DNA of 64,000 nt from Haloarcula pellucida (GCF_014647235.1 NZ_BMOU01000001.1:600262-664261), one strand, 5' to 3'. Shown: positions 7,377 to 15,249, numbered from the stretch's first letter. The notes: generated by a model from the letters alone, not told the origin. Numbers and translations: made by a program.

Positions 7377-8858
7377 GTGGTTGAATACAGACGATTTTTA
7401 TATACTATTCCAGGAGTATTGTCTGCGATTTTAATCTCCGTAGTGTATATCTCAACCCACAAAACAGGTCAGTATCCGGCTCTGTTCTGGGCAATGGCAG
7501 AGTCAATTTCTTCAAACGGTTATGTGCCTCCAAAAACAATTCCATACTTCACTTCAAACGGGATTCCGTTTGGCTATTCGCCACTTGGGTTTTATTTACT
7601 TGCAATCGGTGTTGATGTATCAGGGTTATCTTACAGATATGCCTCATTTGCCTTGCGGCTTCTCTGGTTTACTCTCAGTCCGCTCGCTATCTACCTATTC
7701 GTGAGACAACTATCGACAAGACGAGCAGCGGCCTTAGCGTCGGTGCTGGTGACTATTTCTCTACCTGTTTTTAGATGGCATCTAGGTCACGGAGGAGTCA
7801 TCCGTGGTCTTGCGTTTTGCCTATCTTTTGTGACGCTCGCACTCGCGTTAAAATCTTTTCAGACAGAGTCCGCCAAACTTCAAATCGGAGCTGGTGTTGC
7901 CTTTGGACTTACTGTCCTGACCCATCCAGTCTATGCAGTATTCGCTGGCTTTGGAACAGTGGGTCTCTGGGTTGGTAGTGACAGATCAATTGACGGCTTC
8001 AGATGTGGTGGCAATATTGCTACTATCGGCTTTCTCATTTCGGCACCATGGATACTGTGGGTTACATTCACTCACGGCGTTGATATTTTTTTATATGCCT
8101 CAGGAACTCATGGGGGGTTATTCGAAGTTCACCACCATCTCTACGCAGTAATATCGCTGCCAACACACGGACTCATCGAGAAACTGCTATGGTACCTCGG
8201 TATTCTTTGCCTCGGTATTTTATTCTACGAGTATCGCTTCCACGTGGTTGCTCTCTTCGTGGCGACTGCAGTCTTCTTAGGAGGGACAATCCGATTCACG
8301 TTTTCTCTGCTGTTAATATCTATAGCGATTGTGGTTATCGATTTCCTTCCGAACTGGGTCAGTCAAATCGATATAGACCAATTGTCGCTCAGACGGCGAA
8401 GTGCTGCGATCGTAAGTGTCGGCTTGGTTTTTGCCGCGGCTTTCGCCGGAGTCGGAGCTGCCCAATCGTTACCACACGATTCGTTTTCCGATGCAGATAG
8501 AGATGCCGCCAAATGGGCCAAAACTGAGACTGCCAGTGATGCAACATTCATAGTTCAAGGCGCTGAAGAAGAGTTCCCTTTTTTCGCTAAACGCACGAGT
8601 TTGGTCGTGCCCTGGGGTGCAGAGTGGGATGGCCCCGGCGCGTACCAACACCACTTAGAAATGCTGGAATCAGTGTATAGTTGCTCAAACACAACCTGTT
8701 TCAGCAAATTGACCGCGGAAAACGACCTCGACCCAGATTATCTATACCTTCAGCGACACCTGGTGACTGAAAGCTCTTTCAGTGAATCTGAGAAATATAC
8801 TGCTGAATATCAAAATGAGCAGATACTGATTGTGTCTGTCAAGAGTAGGGAATCTTAA
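7377..8858 (+). CDS. GT-C-like multi-pass membrane protein (PMT/oligosaccharyltransferase-type fold suspected)
   Basis: 493 aa from GTG 7377. About ten hydrophobic helices fill the first 370 residues, then a roughly 115-residue soluble C-terminal domain follows (from about SLPHDSFSDADRDAAKW). This layout, an early acidic/aromatic loop near residue 35, and the DAAKWAKTET segment right after the last helix resemble GT-C glycosyltransferase-like proteins of haloarchaeal surface polysaccharide regions. No catalytic residue can be assigned with certainty. Base composition is far lower in GC than all neighbours and codon choice is AT-leaning, so recent transfer is likely. No other glycan genes accompany it. 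Confidence 0.7.
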   Translation: MVEYRRFLYTIPGVLSAILISVVYISTHKTGQYPALFWAMAESISSNGYVPPKTIPYFTSNGIPFGYSPLGFYLLAIGVDVSGLSYRYASFALRLLWFTLSPLAIYLFVRQLSTRRAAALASVLVTISLPVFRWHLGHGGVIRGLAFCLSFVTLALALKSFQTESAKLQIGAGVAFGLTVLTHPVYAVFAGFGTVGLWVGSDRSIDGFRCGGNIATIGFLISAPWILWVTFTHGVDIFLYASGTHGGLFEVHHHLYAVISLPTHGLIEKLLWYLGILCLGILFYEYRFHVVALFVATAVFLGGTIRFTFSLLLISIAIVVIDFLPNWVSQIDIDQLSLRRRSAAIVSVGLVFAAAFAGVGAAQSLPHDSFSDADRDAAKWAKTETASDATFIVQGAEEEFPFFAKRTSLVVPWGAEWDGPGAYQHHLEMLESVYSCSNTTCFSKLTAENDLDPDYLYLQRHLVTESSFSESEKYTAEYQNEQILIVSVKSRES

Positions 8859-8915
8859 CTCGACTGTTCGATAGTAGATCCCGTTTTTGAGTTTGTCTGG
8901 CCCACTCAAGAATTT

Positions 8916-9422
8916 ATGACTGCATCCGACGCAGCGCCCACGACCGGCCCGATTTACGACGCCGAATCGCTACGCGACCGCGACGACGTCACGTTCCACG
9001 AGGAGACGGATACCGTCGACGCAGCCACGGTCGACCAACTCGAGAAGATGGACGACATGGCGCCAGTCGGGGTCCGCAACGGCGACGGCGAGACGCTGGT
9101 GATGCAGGTCACCGAGACGTGTGACTGGAAGATTCCGTCGGCGAGCGTCGGCCCGAACGAGGACTTCGCGGCGACCGCTCGAGAGTGGATCGAGACGAAC
9201 GCTGGGTACGCCGTCGAACTCACCGCCGTCGAGGGCGTCTGGCACTACGAGGCTCACAGCGCAGACGGTGACCGGACTGCAGAACGGTACTTCGTCGTCT
9301 TCGCGGCGTCGCTACAAAACGACCAGTCGAGTGGCGACGGGGACGCAGAGGGGACCGAGTGGCTCACCGAACTGCCGGCCGACGTCGTCGCAGTGCCGGG
9401 GACCGATCTGTTCTTCGAGTAA
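8916..9422 (+). CDS. Nudix-like protein with degenerate Nudix box
   Basis: 168 aa, cytosolic and acidic. The central region (residues about 50-130) looks like a Nudix fold: strands VGVRNGDGETLVMQV and CDWKIPSASV, then PNEDFAATAREWIETNAG at the position of the Nudix helix. The canonical box GX5EX7REUXEEXGU is not intact: the first glutamate is alanine and the REUXEE run is altered. It may therefore have lost hydrolysis or bind nucleotides only. It lies directly downstream of the low-GC island, and its own composition is normal, so the island ends near 8880. Confidence 0.6.
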   Translation: MTASDAAPTTGPIYDAESLRDRDDVTFHEETDTVDAATVDQLEKMDDMAPVGVRNGDGETLVMQVTETCDWKIPSASVGPNEDFAATAREWIETNAGYAVELTAVEGVWHYEAHSADGDRTAERYFVVFAASLQNDQSSGDGDAEGTEWLTELPADVVAVPGTDLFFE

Positions 9423-9480
9423 GCCGGTGTGTCCGTCGCTCGACACACCGATCTGAACGTGAGAAACGAGCGAGCGACGG

Positions 9481-9894
9481 TTACGGTTCGACGCGCTCCC
9501 AGGTGTCGGAGGTCAGCGTCGCGTCGGGGTTCTCCGGCAGCGAGACTGTCAGTCTGTCGTCCGTCTCGACGCAGACGAGGTCGACCCGGTTCCGTTCGCT
9601 GTGGTTGCGAGTGGGGTAGGTAAACGGGCGGTCGCGCCGTGGCAGGTCGCCGATACGGGGACATTCGGGTGGCTCTACGGCCCGGTCGGCGAGGCCGTCG
9701 ATGTGGACCCGAGACTGTGGACGGTCACCGCCGCGGTCGTCGCCCCACGAGAGCAGTCGGTCCCCACCCGGAAGACTGCGGAGGAACCCACGGGCCCGAA
9801 GCCGAAACCGCTGGACGAGGCCGGGGTCGTCCTCCACCTCTGGGAGCGCACCGGTGTGGTCACCCTTTGGCTCGTCCATGGGTGTGAGACTCAT
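9481..9894 (-). CDS. hypothetical haloarchaeal protein
   Basis: 137 aa, strongly charged, with no membrane segment or cysteine cluster. The C-terminal part (RNRVDLVCVETDDRLTVSLPENPD) looks like a small beta domain; the N-terminus is low-complexity and arginine-rich. The start at 9894 is favoured over the ATG five codons later because a TTTTGTAG element lies about 26 nt upstream on the minus strand (9917-9924). No family was recognised. Confidence 0.55.
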   Translation of the reverse strand: MSLTPMDEPKGDHTGALPEVEDDPGLVQRFRLRARGFLRSLPGGDRLLSWGDDRGGDRPQSRVHIDGLADRAVEPPECPRIGDLPRRDRPFTYPTRNHSERNRVDLVCVETDDRLTVSLPENPDATLTSDTWERVEP

Positions 9895-9950
9895 ACACAG
9901 AGGTACGGCGGCGGGCTACAAAACGGTTGTGTCAGATACAGGTTTGCGTC

Positions 9951-10763
9951 TCAGAGCTCGATGCGTTCGACGATCCGGTTGCCGTCCTCGCGGGAGTTCA
10001 ACGCGACGATGCGGATGTGTTCTTCGAGGCCGGAGTCGTTCAACTTCGCCTTCAGGAGGTTGTCGACCTGATAGACGCCCGCCGCGTTGTTCATCTCGAT
10101 TTCGACCAGCACGGGGTAGTCCTCGCCGCTGCTGAGTGTCACCGTCTCGATGGCCTGACTGGAGACGGTGTTGATGCCGCGGCCGCCCCGTTCGTAGGGG
10201 ATGCGCGAGCGACCACGCTCCATGTCCAGCGCGTCGGCGACTCTGACGACGCCGGCTTCCAGCGTCAGCGGGATCTCCTCGGTGTGGTGACAGAGAATGG
10301 CATGGAGCACTTCGCCTTTCACCCGAACCAGTTCGTTCACGTCGTAGAACTCCGTTAGCAGTCTGTCCAGCAGGTCCGCGGCGAGCGGTATCGAGTAGTA
10401 CGGGTGTTCGTCGCGGTGGACGACGTGTCCGATGTCGTGAAGCGTCGCGGCGAAGGCGATGATGACGGCCTCGTCGGCCTCGTCTAGGTCGTGGTCGTCG
10501 GCACCGTTGAACTCGACACCACCCTGTTTGAGCAGGTCGTAGAGACACAGCGCCCGGTTGCGGACGATGTCGATGTGTTTCTTTCCGTGGTCGTTGTACC
10601 GCTTTCGCATGACCGGGTTGACGTTTTGGGCGTGGAGGTACGCCTGTACCTCGTCGTCGCTCGCCAACAGTTCGAGGACGGCGTTGACCCGTTCGTCCGG
10701 AAACGCGTGGTCACGGCTGGGGTCGTAGATACGCCCGGCGGCAGCACCCTCTGTCTCGCTCAT
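9951..10763 (-). CDS. HD-domain phosphohydrolase
   Basis: 270 aa from ATG 10763, MSETEGA (a longer frame starting at 10829 would run through the promoter). The HD superfamily metal site is visible: a first histidine in DHGKKHIDIV, the paired HD in ATLHDIGHVVH, further histidines in HPYYS and ILCHHTEE, and a late aspartate in RVADALDMERGR. Such proteins hydrolyse phosphate esters or nucleotides in the cytosol; the substrate is unknown. Residues after about 190 form a separate beta-rich C-terminal domain. The gene is followed by no partner. Confidence 0.88.
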   Translation of the reverse strand: MSETEGAAAGRIYDPSRDHAFPDERVNAVLELLASDDEVQAYLHAQNVNPVMRKRYNDHGKKHIDIVRNRALCLYDLLKQGGVEFNGADDHDLDEADEAVIIAFAATLHDIGHVVHRDEHPYYSIPLAADLLDRLLTEFYDVNELVRVKGEVLHAILCHHTEEIPLTLEAGVVRVADALDMERGRSRIPYERGGRGINTVSSQAIETVTLSSGEDYPVLVEIEMNNAAGVYQVDNLLKAKLNDSGLEEHIRIVALNSREDGNRIVERIEL

Positions 10764-10809
10764 AGATACGACAAGGCGTGCCAGCGAGAAAAAGGCCGCC
10801 CCCGTTCGA

Positions 10810-11283
10810 TCAGGTCGCCCGCACTGCATCGAGGACGTCGTCGTAGTTCGGTTCGACTCCGGGGTCGTCCGTCGCCCACGCGTAGGTTATCCGTCGCCCG
10901 TCGTCGACGACGAACACGGAGCGTTTCGCCAGGTCGTAGACGCCGAGTCCCTCGAAGTCCATCGAGACGTCGTACGCGTCGATTATCGCTCGCTCGTTGT
11001 CGCTGACGAGAGCGAAACCGAGGCCGAGTTGGTCGCGGAAGGCGTTCTGTGCGAACGGCGTGTCGATGCTGACGCCGTAGACCGTCGCGCTCGCGTCGAC
11101 CAGTTCGTCCCGACGCTCGTCGAACGCTTCCAGTTCGTCGCCACAGACGCTCGTGAACGCGCCGGGAAAGAACGCGAGGACGACAGGGCCGTCGGCGACG
11201 GCATCTGACAGCGACAGTTCACCGATGCCACCGTTGGCGAGCGGTGCGGTGAAATCGGGCGCCTCGTCACCGACTGTAAGCAT
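10810..11283 (-). CDS. peroxiredoxin (AhpC/TSA family, 1-Cys type)
   Basis: 157 aa. The thioredoxin-fold signature FFPGAFTSVC places the peroxidatic cysteine near residue 47, with the active-site threonine three residues before it. No other cysteine is present, so recycling needs an external thiol, as in AhpE-like enzymes. It reduces peroxides in the cytosol. The start MLTVGDEAPDF is the usual one for the family. It lies upstream of the HD-domain gene on the same strand with 46 bp between them. Confidence 0.9.
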   Translation of the reverse strand: MLTVGDEAPDFTAPLANGGIGELSLSDAVADGPVVLAFFPGAFTSVCGDELEAFDERRDELVDASATVYGVSIDTPFAQNAFRDQLGLGFALVSDNERAIIDAYDVSMDFEGLGVYDLAKRSVFVVDDGRRITYAWATDDPGVEPNYDDVLDAVRAT

Positions 11284-11386
11284 GGCCGTGGCTTTCGCCT
11301 CCTGTCTGAAATCCTTTGTGACCGTTTTGCCGTCCCTGATGCCTCTACTAGCGACTATCCGACACCTATCCGATCAGTTCGACGGT

Positions 11387-11397
11387 TCGTTTTAACA
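11387..11397 (+). promoter_or_regulatory. TATA element before the 78-aa gene
   Basis: CGTTTTAACAC lies about 30 nt before ATG 11421, consistent with a leaderless or near-leaderless transcript. Confidence 0.45.
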
Positions 11398-11420
11398 CCC
11401 CGGGACCCGTCTCCCCGGAT

Positions 11421-11657
11421 ATGCCCGACACGATGGAGGTCTATACCGGAATCGAAGTGACCGTCGAACACGTCGAGTCGCTGTCCTCCGGCGGCGCTCG
11501 CTTCGACATCACCGCCGAGGACGGCCGGAAGTGGCGTATCGACCTGACTCGTGACGGTGAGACAGACGTCGTGACGACGTGGCGCGACGGCACCCTCGCC
11601 GATGTCGCCGTCCCCGAGTGGGTAGACGACGTTACGGCACGCTTAGCCCAGCAGTAG
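11421..11657 (+). CDS. small conserved haloarchaeal protein, unknown function
   Basis: 78 aa, acidic, predicted as mostly beta strands (EVTVEHVESL, ARFDITAEDG, KWRIDLTRDG) ending in a short helix (EWVDDVTARL). There are no cysteines or membrane segments. The well-placed TATA element and acid-rich composition support expression. No family was recognised. Confidence 0.65.
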   Translation: MPDTMEVYTGIEVTVEHVESLSSGGARFDITAEDGRKWRIDLTRDGETDVVTTWRDGTLADVAVPEWVDDVTARLAQQ

Positions 11658-11773
11658 GTCCCTGTTTCGAACCCACCTGCTATCCAGTCGCTGTTCGCGT
11701 CGGAGTGAATTCCATGCTCGAAGCGTGAAAAGGCCTATAACGCGGTATCACGCGCCGACGATGAGCAAAAAGA

Positions 11774-11781
11774 CTATAATA
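11774..11781 (+). promoter_or_regulatory. TATA element of tatA
   Basis: An AT-rich run (CTATAATA) is centred about 28 nt before ATG 11806, the haloarchaeal spacing for a leaderless start. A second TATA-like run, CCTATAAC, lies near 11732. Confidence 0.5.
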
Positions 11782-11805
11782 GCAACCACGTAAACTTCGG
11801 TTACA

Positions 11806-12087
11806 ATGTCAGGGACATTCGTACCACTGTTCCCGGGGATGCCGGGCACGACGGAGATGATGGTCATCCTCCTCATCGCCGTCCTCCTCTTCGGGGCGAA
11901 CAAGATTCCGAAACTCGCACGCTCGACCGGTGAGGCGATGGGTGAGTTCCAGAAAGGGCGGACAGAGGTCGAACAGGAACTCGAAGAGATGAAACAGGGC
12001 GGTACTGACGCCAGCGCTGGCGAGACGGCCGACGCCAGCACGGACACCTCGAGTACCGAGGAGACGGCGACCGAGTCGAACAACTAA
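11806..12087 (+). CDS. tatA: Sec-independent (Tat) translocase subunit TatA
   Basis: 93 aa. A single transmembrane helix (EMMVILLIAVLLFGA) is followed by the hinge and amphipathic helix (NKIPKLARSTGEAMGEFQKG), then a charged, disordered, Thr/Ser/Glu-rich tail. This is the complete TatA/E layout. TatA forms the pore for folded proteins with twin-arginine signals, the main export route in haloarchaea, including the Tat lipoproteins in this window. The N-terminal proline-rich lead (PLFPGMPG) is typical of haloarchaeal TatA. Confidence 0.93.
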   Translation: MSGTFVPLFPGMPGTTEMMVILLIAVLLFGANKIPKLARSTGEAMGEFQKGRTEVEQELEEMKQGGTDASAGETADASTDTSSTEETATESNN

Positions 12088-12152
12088 GCCCCGGATTTTC
12101 CTCTTTCGTCCGAACGAAATCGTTTTCCAGCAGTCACGCCACCGTCCGGGCA

Positions 12153-12226
12153 GGGCGTGTGGCCTAGTGGACGAGGGCGAGGGGTTCCTAACCCCTAGAG
12201 CGCGGGTTCGAATCCCGCCACGCCCG
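12153..12226 (+). tRNA. tRNA-Arg(CCT)
   Basis: 74 nt. The acceptor stem pairs GGGCGTG (12153-12159) with CACGCCC (12219-12225), discriminator G12226. The anticodon stem pairs AGGGG with CCCCT around loop TTCCTAA, giving anticodon CCT at 12187-12189. The T-arm is GGGTTCGAATCCC. CCA is not encoded. Its 3' third is repeated several times downstream. Confidence 0.96.
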
Positions 12227-12600
12227 TTCTGCGAGGAGCGGGGGCGACGAGCGAACGGGCACGGAGTTCGAGCCCTGCAAGTCGCAGCGCCGAGCGAAGC
12301 GAGGCGACCGTCTTGCTCCGGTTCGAATCCCGTCACGCCCGTGCAGCGACCGCAGGGAGCGAACCGGCATGGCAGGATTCTAATCAGGGAACGAGAGGTG
12401 AGCGAGCATCGCGAGCGAACGGGAGTGACCGTGGTTCGAATCCCGCCACGCCCGTTCTGCGAGGAGCGGGGGCGACGAGCGAACGGGCACTGGATTCGGA
12501 TCACGCAAACGCGAACGGAGTGAGCGGTTGCCTCGGGTTCGAATCCCGCCGTGCCGGTTCGCTCGCTGCGTTCACTGCACGCCCGTTCTGCGAGGAGCGG
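12205..12600 (+). repeat. tandem array derived from the tRNA-Arg 3' end
   Basis: The T-arm/acceptor segment of tRNA-Arg recurs at 12205, 12320, 12433 and 12536, spaced 115, 113 and 103 bp. The first (inside the tRNA) and third copies are identical over 58 bp (12205-12262 and 12433-12490), extending well beyond the tRNA into a GAGCGGGGGCGACGAGCG-type tail. Copies two and four are diverged. Between copies lie hairpin-forming segments such as GCAAGTCGC paired with GCGACCGTCTTGC. None of the extra copies has a D-arm or anticodon arm, so they are not tRNA genes. This array fills most of the 432-bp gap up to the halocyanin gene. Confidence 0.85.
12273..12290 (+). repeat. tRNA-downstream motif, copy near tRNA-Arg
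   Basis: CCCTGCAAGTCGCAGCGC lies within the first unit of the array and matches the segment at 6837-6854 beside tRNA-Gly at 15 of 18 positions. Confidence 0.5.
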
Positions 12601-12658
12601 AGGCGAGGGACGCGGACTCGGAGAGGGGAAGTATGGGACGGTACCGCGGCGTGGTCGT

Positions 12659-13540
12659 TTACTCGACGACGACAGCGCCCCGCATCCCGAGTGCCTTGTG
12701 CGGCAGACAGGCGTAGAGATACTGTCCCGGGTCGTCGAACGTGTGTTCGAACGTCGTGCTGGGTTCGCTCGCCACGTCGCCGGAACTGACGTCGGTGTTC
12801 TCGAACACCACGTTGTGAGCGCCGCCGTCCCCGGTCCACTCCCAGCGGACGGTCGACCCGGCGTCGATTCGCACGACGGGCGGGTCGAACGCGAAGGCGC
12901 CGCCGTTGCCCTCGGCGCCGACGGTGACCGCGGCGGTGTCGCTGCCGGTACGGTCGGCGACGGTCCCCTCGAAGTTGCCGGCCTCGGCTACCCACTCGTC
13001 GACTGCCTCGTAGCCCGTCGTCGGCACCTCGCGGACGATGACGGCGCCTTTCATCCCCGCTTCGCTGTGAGGTTCACAGACGAAGGGGTACTCGCCCGTC
13101 TCTTCGAAGATGAAGTGGTAGCCAGTGCCCGACTGGGCGTTCGTGCGGCCGCTGTCGAACGTCCCGTCGAGGGCGACGACGTTGTGCTGGCCGCCGTGAC
13201 CGGTCCAGTCCCACCGGACGAAGGTCATCGGCGTCACTTCGATGACCGGTGGGTCGAACGCCCAGCCACGGTCCGTCTCGTGGCCGACGGAGATCGTCGG
13301 CCGGGACCCCCGTCCGAACGTTCGGGGGTCCCCGTCGTAGCCGTTGGCGTCCGCGAGCCACTCTTCGAGGGAGTCAGGGGGCGTCAGTTCGGCTGTCTCG
13401 GTCGACGCGGTGACTGTACCGTCGGCCGCGTCTCCGACGGCCTGTGTCGTCTCACCGGTCGAGAGACAACCGGCGGTCGCGGCGAGTCCGGTCAGTGCTG
13501 TACTCGCGAGGAACCGTCTGCGGGTGGAGGGCCGTTCCAT
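12659..13540 (-). CDS. tandem-domain halocyanin (two plastocyanin-like copper domains)
   Basis: 293 aa from ATG 13540, which starts a Tat lipoprotein signal: ERPSTRRRFLASTAL then lipobox AATAGC near residue 23. Two type 1 copper domains follow. The first has a histidine in GGQHNVV and the cluster CEPHSEAGM; the second has GGAHNVV and CLPHKALGM. Each set gives the His, Cys, His, Met ligands of blue copper proteins. The protein is probably lipid-anchored on the outside of the membrane and carries electrons between membrane complexes. A longer frame upstream to 13699 is rejected because it runs through the promoter and operator. Confidence 0.93.
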   Translation of the reverse strand: MERPSTRRRFLASTALTGLAATAGCLSTGETTQAVGDAADGTVTASTETAELTPPDSLEEWLADANGYDGDPRTFGRGSRPTISVGHETDRGWAFDPPVIEVTPMTFVRWDWTGHGGQHNVVALDGTFDSGRTNAQSGTGYHFIFEETGEYPFVCEPHSEAGMKGAVIVREVPTTGYEAVDEWVAEAGNFEGTVADRTGSDTAAVTVGAEGNGGAFAFDPPVVRIDAGSTVRWEWTGDGGAHNVVFENTDVSSGDVASEPSTTFEHTFDDPGQYLYACLPHKALGMRGAVVVE

Positions 13541-13585
13541 TGCGTGTCCCGCTACGCGAGGGCGACCCGAAAACCGTGGGCGTGC

Positions 13586-13602
13586 TTTCCAGAATCTGGA
13601 AA
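13586..13602. promoter_or_regulatory. 17-bp palindromic operator candidate
   Basis: TTTCCAGAATCTGGAAA has perfect 8-bp arms around one base. On the minus strand it lies about 25 nt after a TATA-like run (AGATAAAG, 13610-13617), so it overlaps the expected transcription start of the halocyanin gene. The HTH regulator encoded divergently at 13770 is the obvious candidate binder. Confidence 0.6.
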
Positions 13603-13756
13603 TCAACGGGCACCCTTTATCTGATGGTCGTTTATCACCGACCGGACGGGACCCGCCGACCCGACCGTCACGTTGAATGCCGCTCCGTGGGAAAGCCACC
13701 GAGAGTCGCCGTCACGAAACCGAGCGTACCACTCCATCCGCCCCACTGTCGCCCAC

Positions 13757-13763
13757 AGGAGGT
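13757..13763 (+). promoter_or_regulatory. Shine-Dalgarno site fixing the GTG start of the HTH gene
   Basis: AGGAGGT lies six bases before GTG 13770. It is one of the few clear ribosome binding sites in the window and decides against the upstream in-frame ATG at 13677. Confidence 0.65.
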
Positions 13764-13769
13764 CCCCCC

Positions 13770-14132
13770 GTGTCAGGAGACGACCCGCCCGACCAGCAGG
13801 CCACGTTCGAGGCGTTGGCCGACCCGGACTGTCGCGACATCCTCGCGACGCTCGACGAACCGCTCTCCGCGAAACGAGTGGCCGACGCCTGTGAACTCCC
13901 ACTGACGAGTACGTACCGAAAGCTCGAACAGTTGAGCGACGCCGCACTCGTTTCCGAAGAGACGGACATCCGGTCCGACGGCCACCACGAGACGACGTAC
14001 GTCCGGGACTGTACCGGGGTGTTCGTCGCTCTCGACGGGAGAGACTCGTTCGACGTCGACGTCTTGCGGGACCGCGAGACGCCGGACGAGCGGTTAGCGC
14101 GCCTCTGGTCCCGCGTCAGTGAGGAACTATGA
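13770..14132 (+). CDS. winged-helix HTH transcriptional regulator (ArsR-like)
   Basis: 120 aa from GTG 13770. Residues about 10-75 form a winged helix: ATFEALADPDCRDILATL, then the recognition helix LPLTSTYRKLEQLSDAAL and a wing carrying HHETTYVRD. The family is common in haloarchaea and usually acts as a local repressor or activator. The gene is divergent from the tandem halocyanin and overlaps the following membrane gene by 4 bp (ATGA), so both are one operon. The palindrome at 13586 between the divergent genes is its likely target (inference). Confidence 0.82.
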   Translation: MSGDDPPDQQATFEALADPDCRDILATLDEPLSAKRVADACELPLTSTYRKLEQLSDAALVSEETDIRSDGHHETTYVRDCTGVFVALDGRDSFDVDVLRDRETPDERLARLWSRVSEEL

Positions 14133-14431
14133 ACGGACAGATACCACTCGTCGTCCTCGGGTTCAAGACAGTCACGCTGCTACTGGGCGGTCTCATCACC
14201 TACTTCGCCGCCAAGGCGGCGGTGAAGTCCCGGTCGCGGGGGCTGACGTATCTCGCCGTCGGGTTCGGGACGGTCACGTCCGGGTCGTTGCTGGCCGGCG
14301 TGGCCGATCAGGTCTTTGGCTTCGATACCCAGACGGCGCTGGTGTTCGAGAACGCGCTGACGATGGTGGGGTTCGCCGTCGTCGCGTACTCGCTGTACGT
14401 CGCGGGGCGGTCGTCACTGGGCGGTCGGTGA
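14129..14431 (+). CDS. small three-helix membrane protein, haloarchaeal family
   Basis: 100 aa with three hydrophobic helices: LVVLGFKTVTLLLGGLITYF, YLAVGFGTVTSGSLLAGVAD and FENALTMVGFAVVAYSLYV. It overlaps the HTH regulator by 4 bp and lies between two halocyanin genes. Similar small membrane proteins often accompany ArsR-like regulators in haloarchaea (I recall DUF7521 but cannot verify it). A role as membrane partner of the regulator, or in electron-carrier handling, is only inferred. Confidence 0.75.
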   Translation: MNGQIPLVVLGFKTVTLLLGGLITYFAAKAAVKSRSRGLTYLAVGFGTVTSGSLLAGVADQVFGFDTQTALVFENALTMVGFAVVAYSLYVAGRSSLGGR

Positions 14432-14456
14432 AAACGGAGACCCGAGTCGGAAACCG

Positions 14457-15002
14457 TTACTCGACGATAATGGCGCCCTTCATGCCGAGGCTCTTGTGTG
14501 GTTGACAGTAGTAGAGATAGACGCCAGCGGACTCGAAGGTGTGCTGGAAGTCGTTGCCGGACTCGGTGACGAGGTCGCTCTCGAACTCGCCTTCCTCGTG
14601 GACGACGTTGTGGGAGCCACCCTCGCCGGTCCAGGACCAGTTGACGTCCGTTCCGGCGTCGATGCGGACCGCCGCGGGGGCGAAGGCGTAGGCGCCGCCG
14701 TTGCCCTCGGCACCGACTGTCACTTCGACGTTCCCGGTCCCGGTCTCGTCCGCGACGGTACCGTCGAAGTTCCCGACGTCGGAGAGGTAGTCGCTCACGT
14801 CGGACGGGACGTCACCGCCGCTCCCGCCTTCGGTGTCCGTCGGCGTACTGTCGGCCGTCTCGGTGCCACCGCTGTCGCCGCCGGACTCGCCATCCGACCC
14901 ACCGCTGTCGCCGCCGGACCCGCCACAGCCAGCGAGGAGTCCGGCGCCCGACACGGCCGCGGTGCTCTGGATGAACGTCCGCCGATCGAGGTGGTCTGTC
15001 AT
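14457..15002 (-). CDS. halocyanin (single plastocyanin-like copper domain)
   Basis: 181 aa from ATG 15002. A Tat lipoprotein signal (DHLDRRTFIQSTAAVSG, lipobox LLAGC near residue 26) is followed by a Gly/Ser/Asp-rich spacer of about 45 residues and one blue-copper domain with histidine in GGSHNVV and the cluster CQPHKSLGM. It is a membrane-anchored external electron carrier. The copper domain is very similar to the second domain of the tandem halocyanin at 12.7 kb, suggesting duplication. The frame open to 15068 adds a non-signal leader and is rejected. Confidence 0.93.
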   Translation of the reverse strand: MTDHLDRRTFIQSTAAVSGAGLLAGCGGSGGDSGGSDGESGGDSGGTETADSTPTDTEGGSGGDVPSDVSDYLSDVGNFDGTVADETGTGNVEVTVGAEGNGGAYAFAPAAVRIDAGTDVNWSWTGEGGSHNVVHEEGEFESDLVTESGNDFQHTFESAGVYLYYCQPHKSLGMKGAIIVE

Positions 15003-15249
15003 GCGCCCGAATTTCGAGTTCCAGACACTAAAGGTAGTCGCTTCGACGACAACAGAATAGACGATCATGTGGGTCCGAGAGTCTGAAATTCGGCAGTTCC
15101 GGTGGTAGATAAAACGGCCGCGCCGAACGAGTTCGTTACAGAAACTTGACTCTTCTGCGTATCGGTGATCTCGGGATCAAGTACTCGATACCGACACAGT
15201 TTGGACGGGGGTTCATTCCGGTGGCTGTCGTGTGTCCCGGTATGCGAGT

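Noticed and set aside
6785-8915. Classic integrative element with attL/attR at tRNA-Gly
   Set aside because: No second copy of the tRNA 3' end was found at the right edge and no integrase is present.
12205-12600. CRISPR array
   Set aside because: The spacing looks regular, but repeats are tRNA ends of changing length, spacers are related to each other, and no cas genes are present.
12313-12789. Open frames across the tRNA-Arg 3' array
   Set aside because: The codons come from repeated T-arm sequence (products like RVRIPPRPF), a known artefact of tRNA-like repeats.
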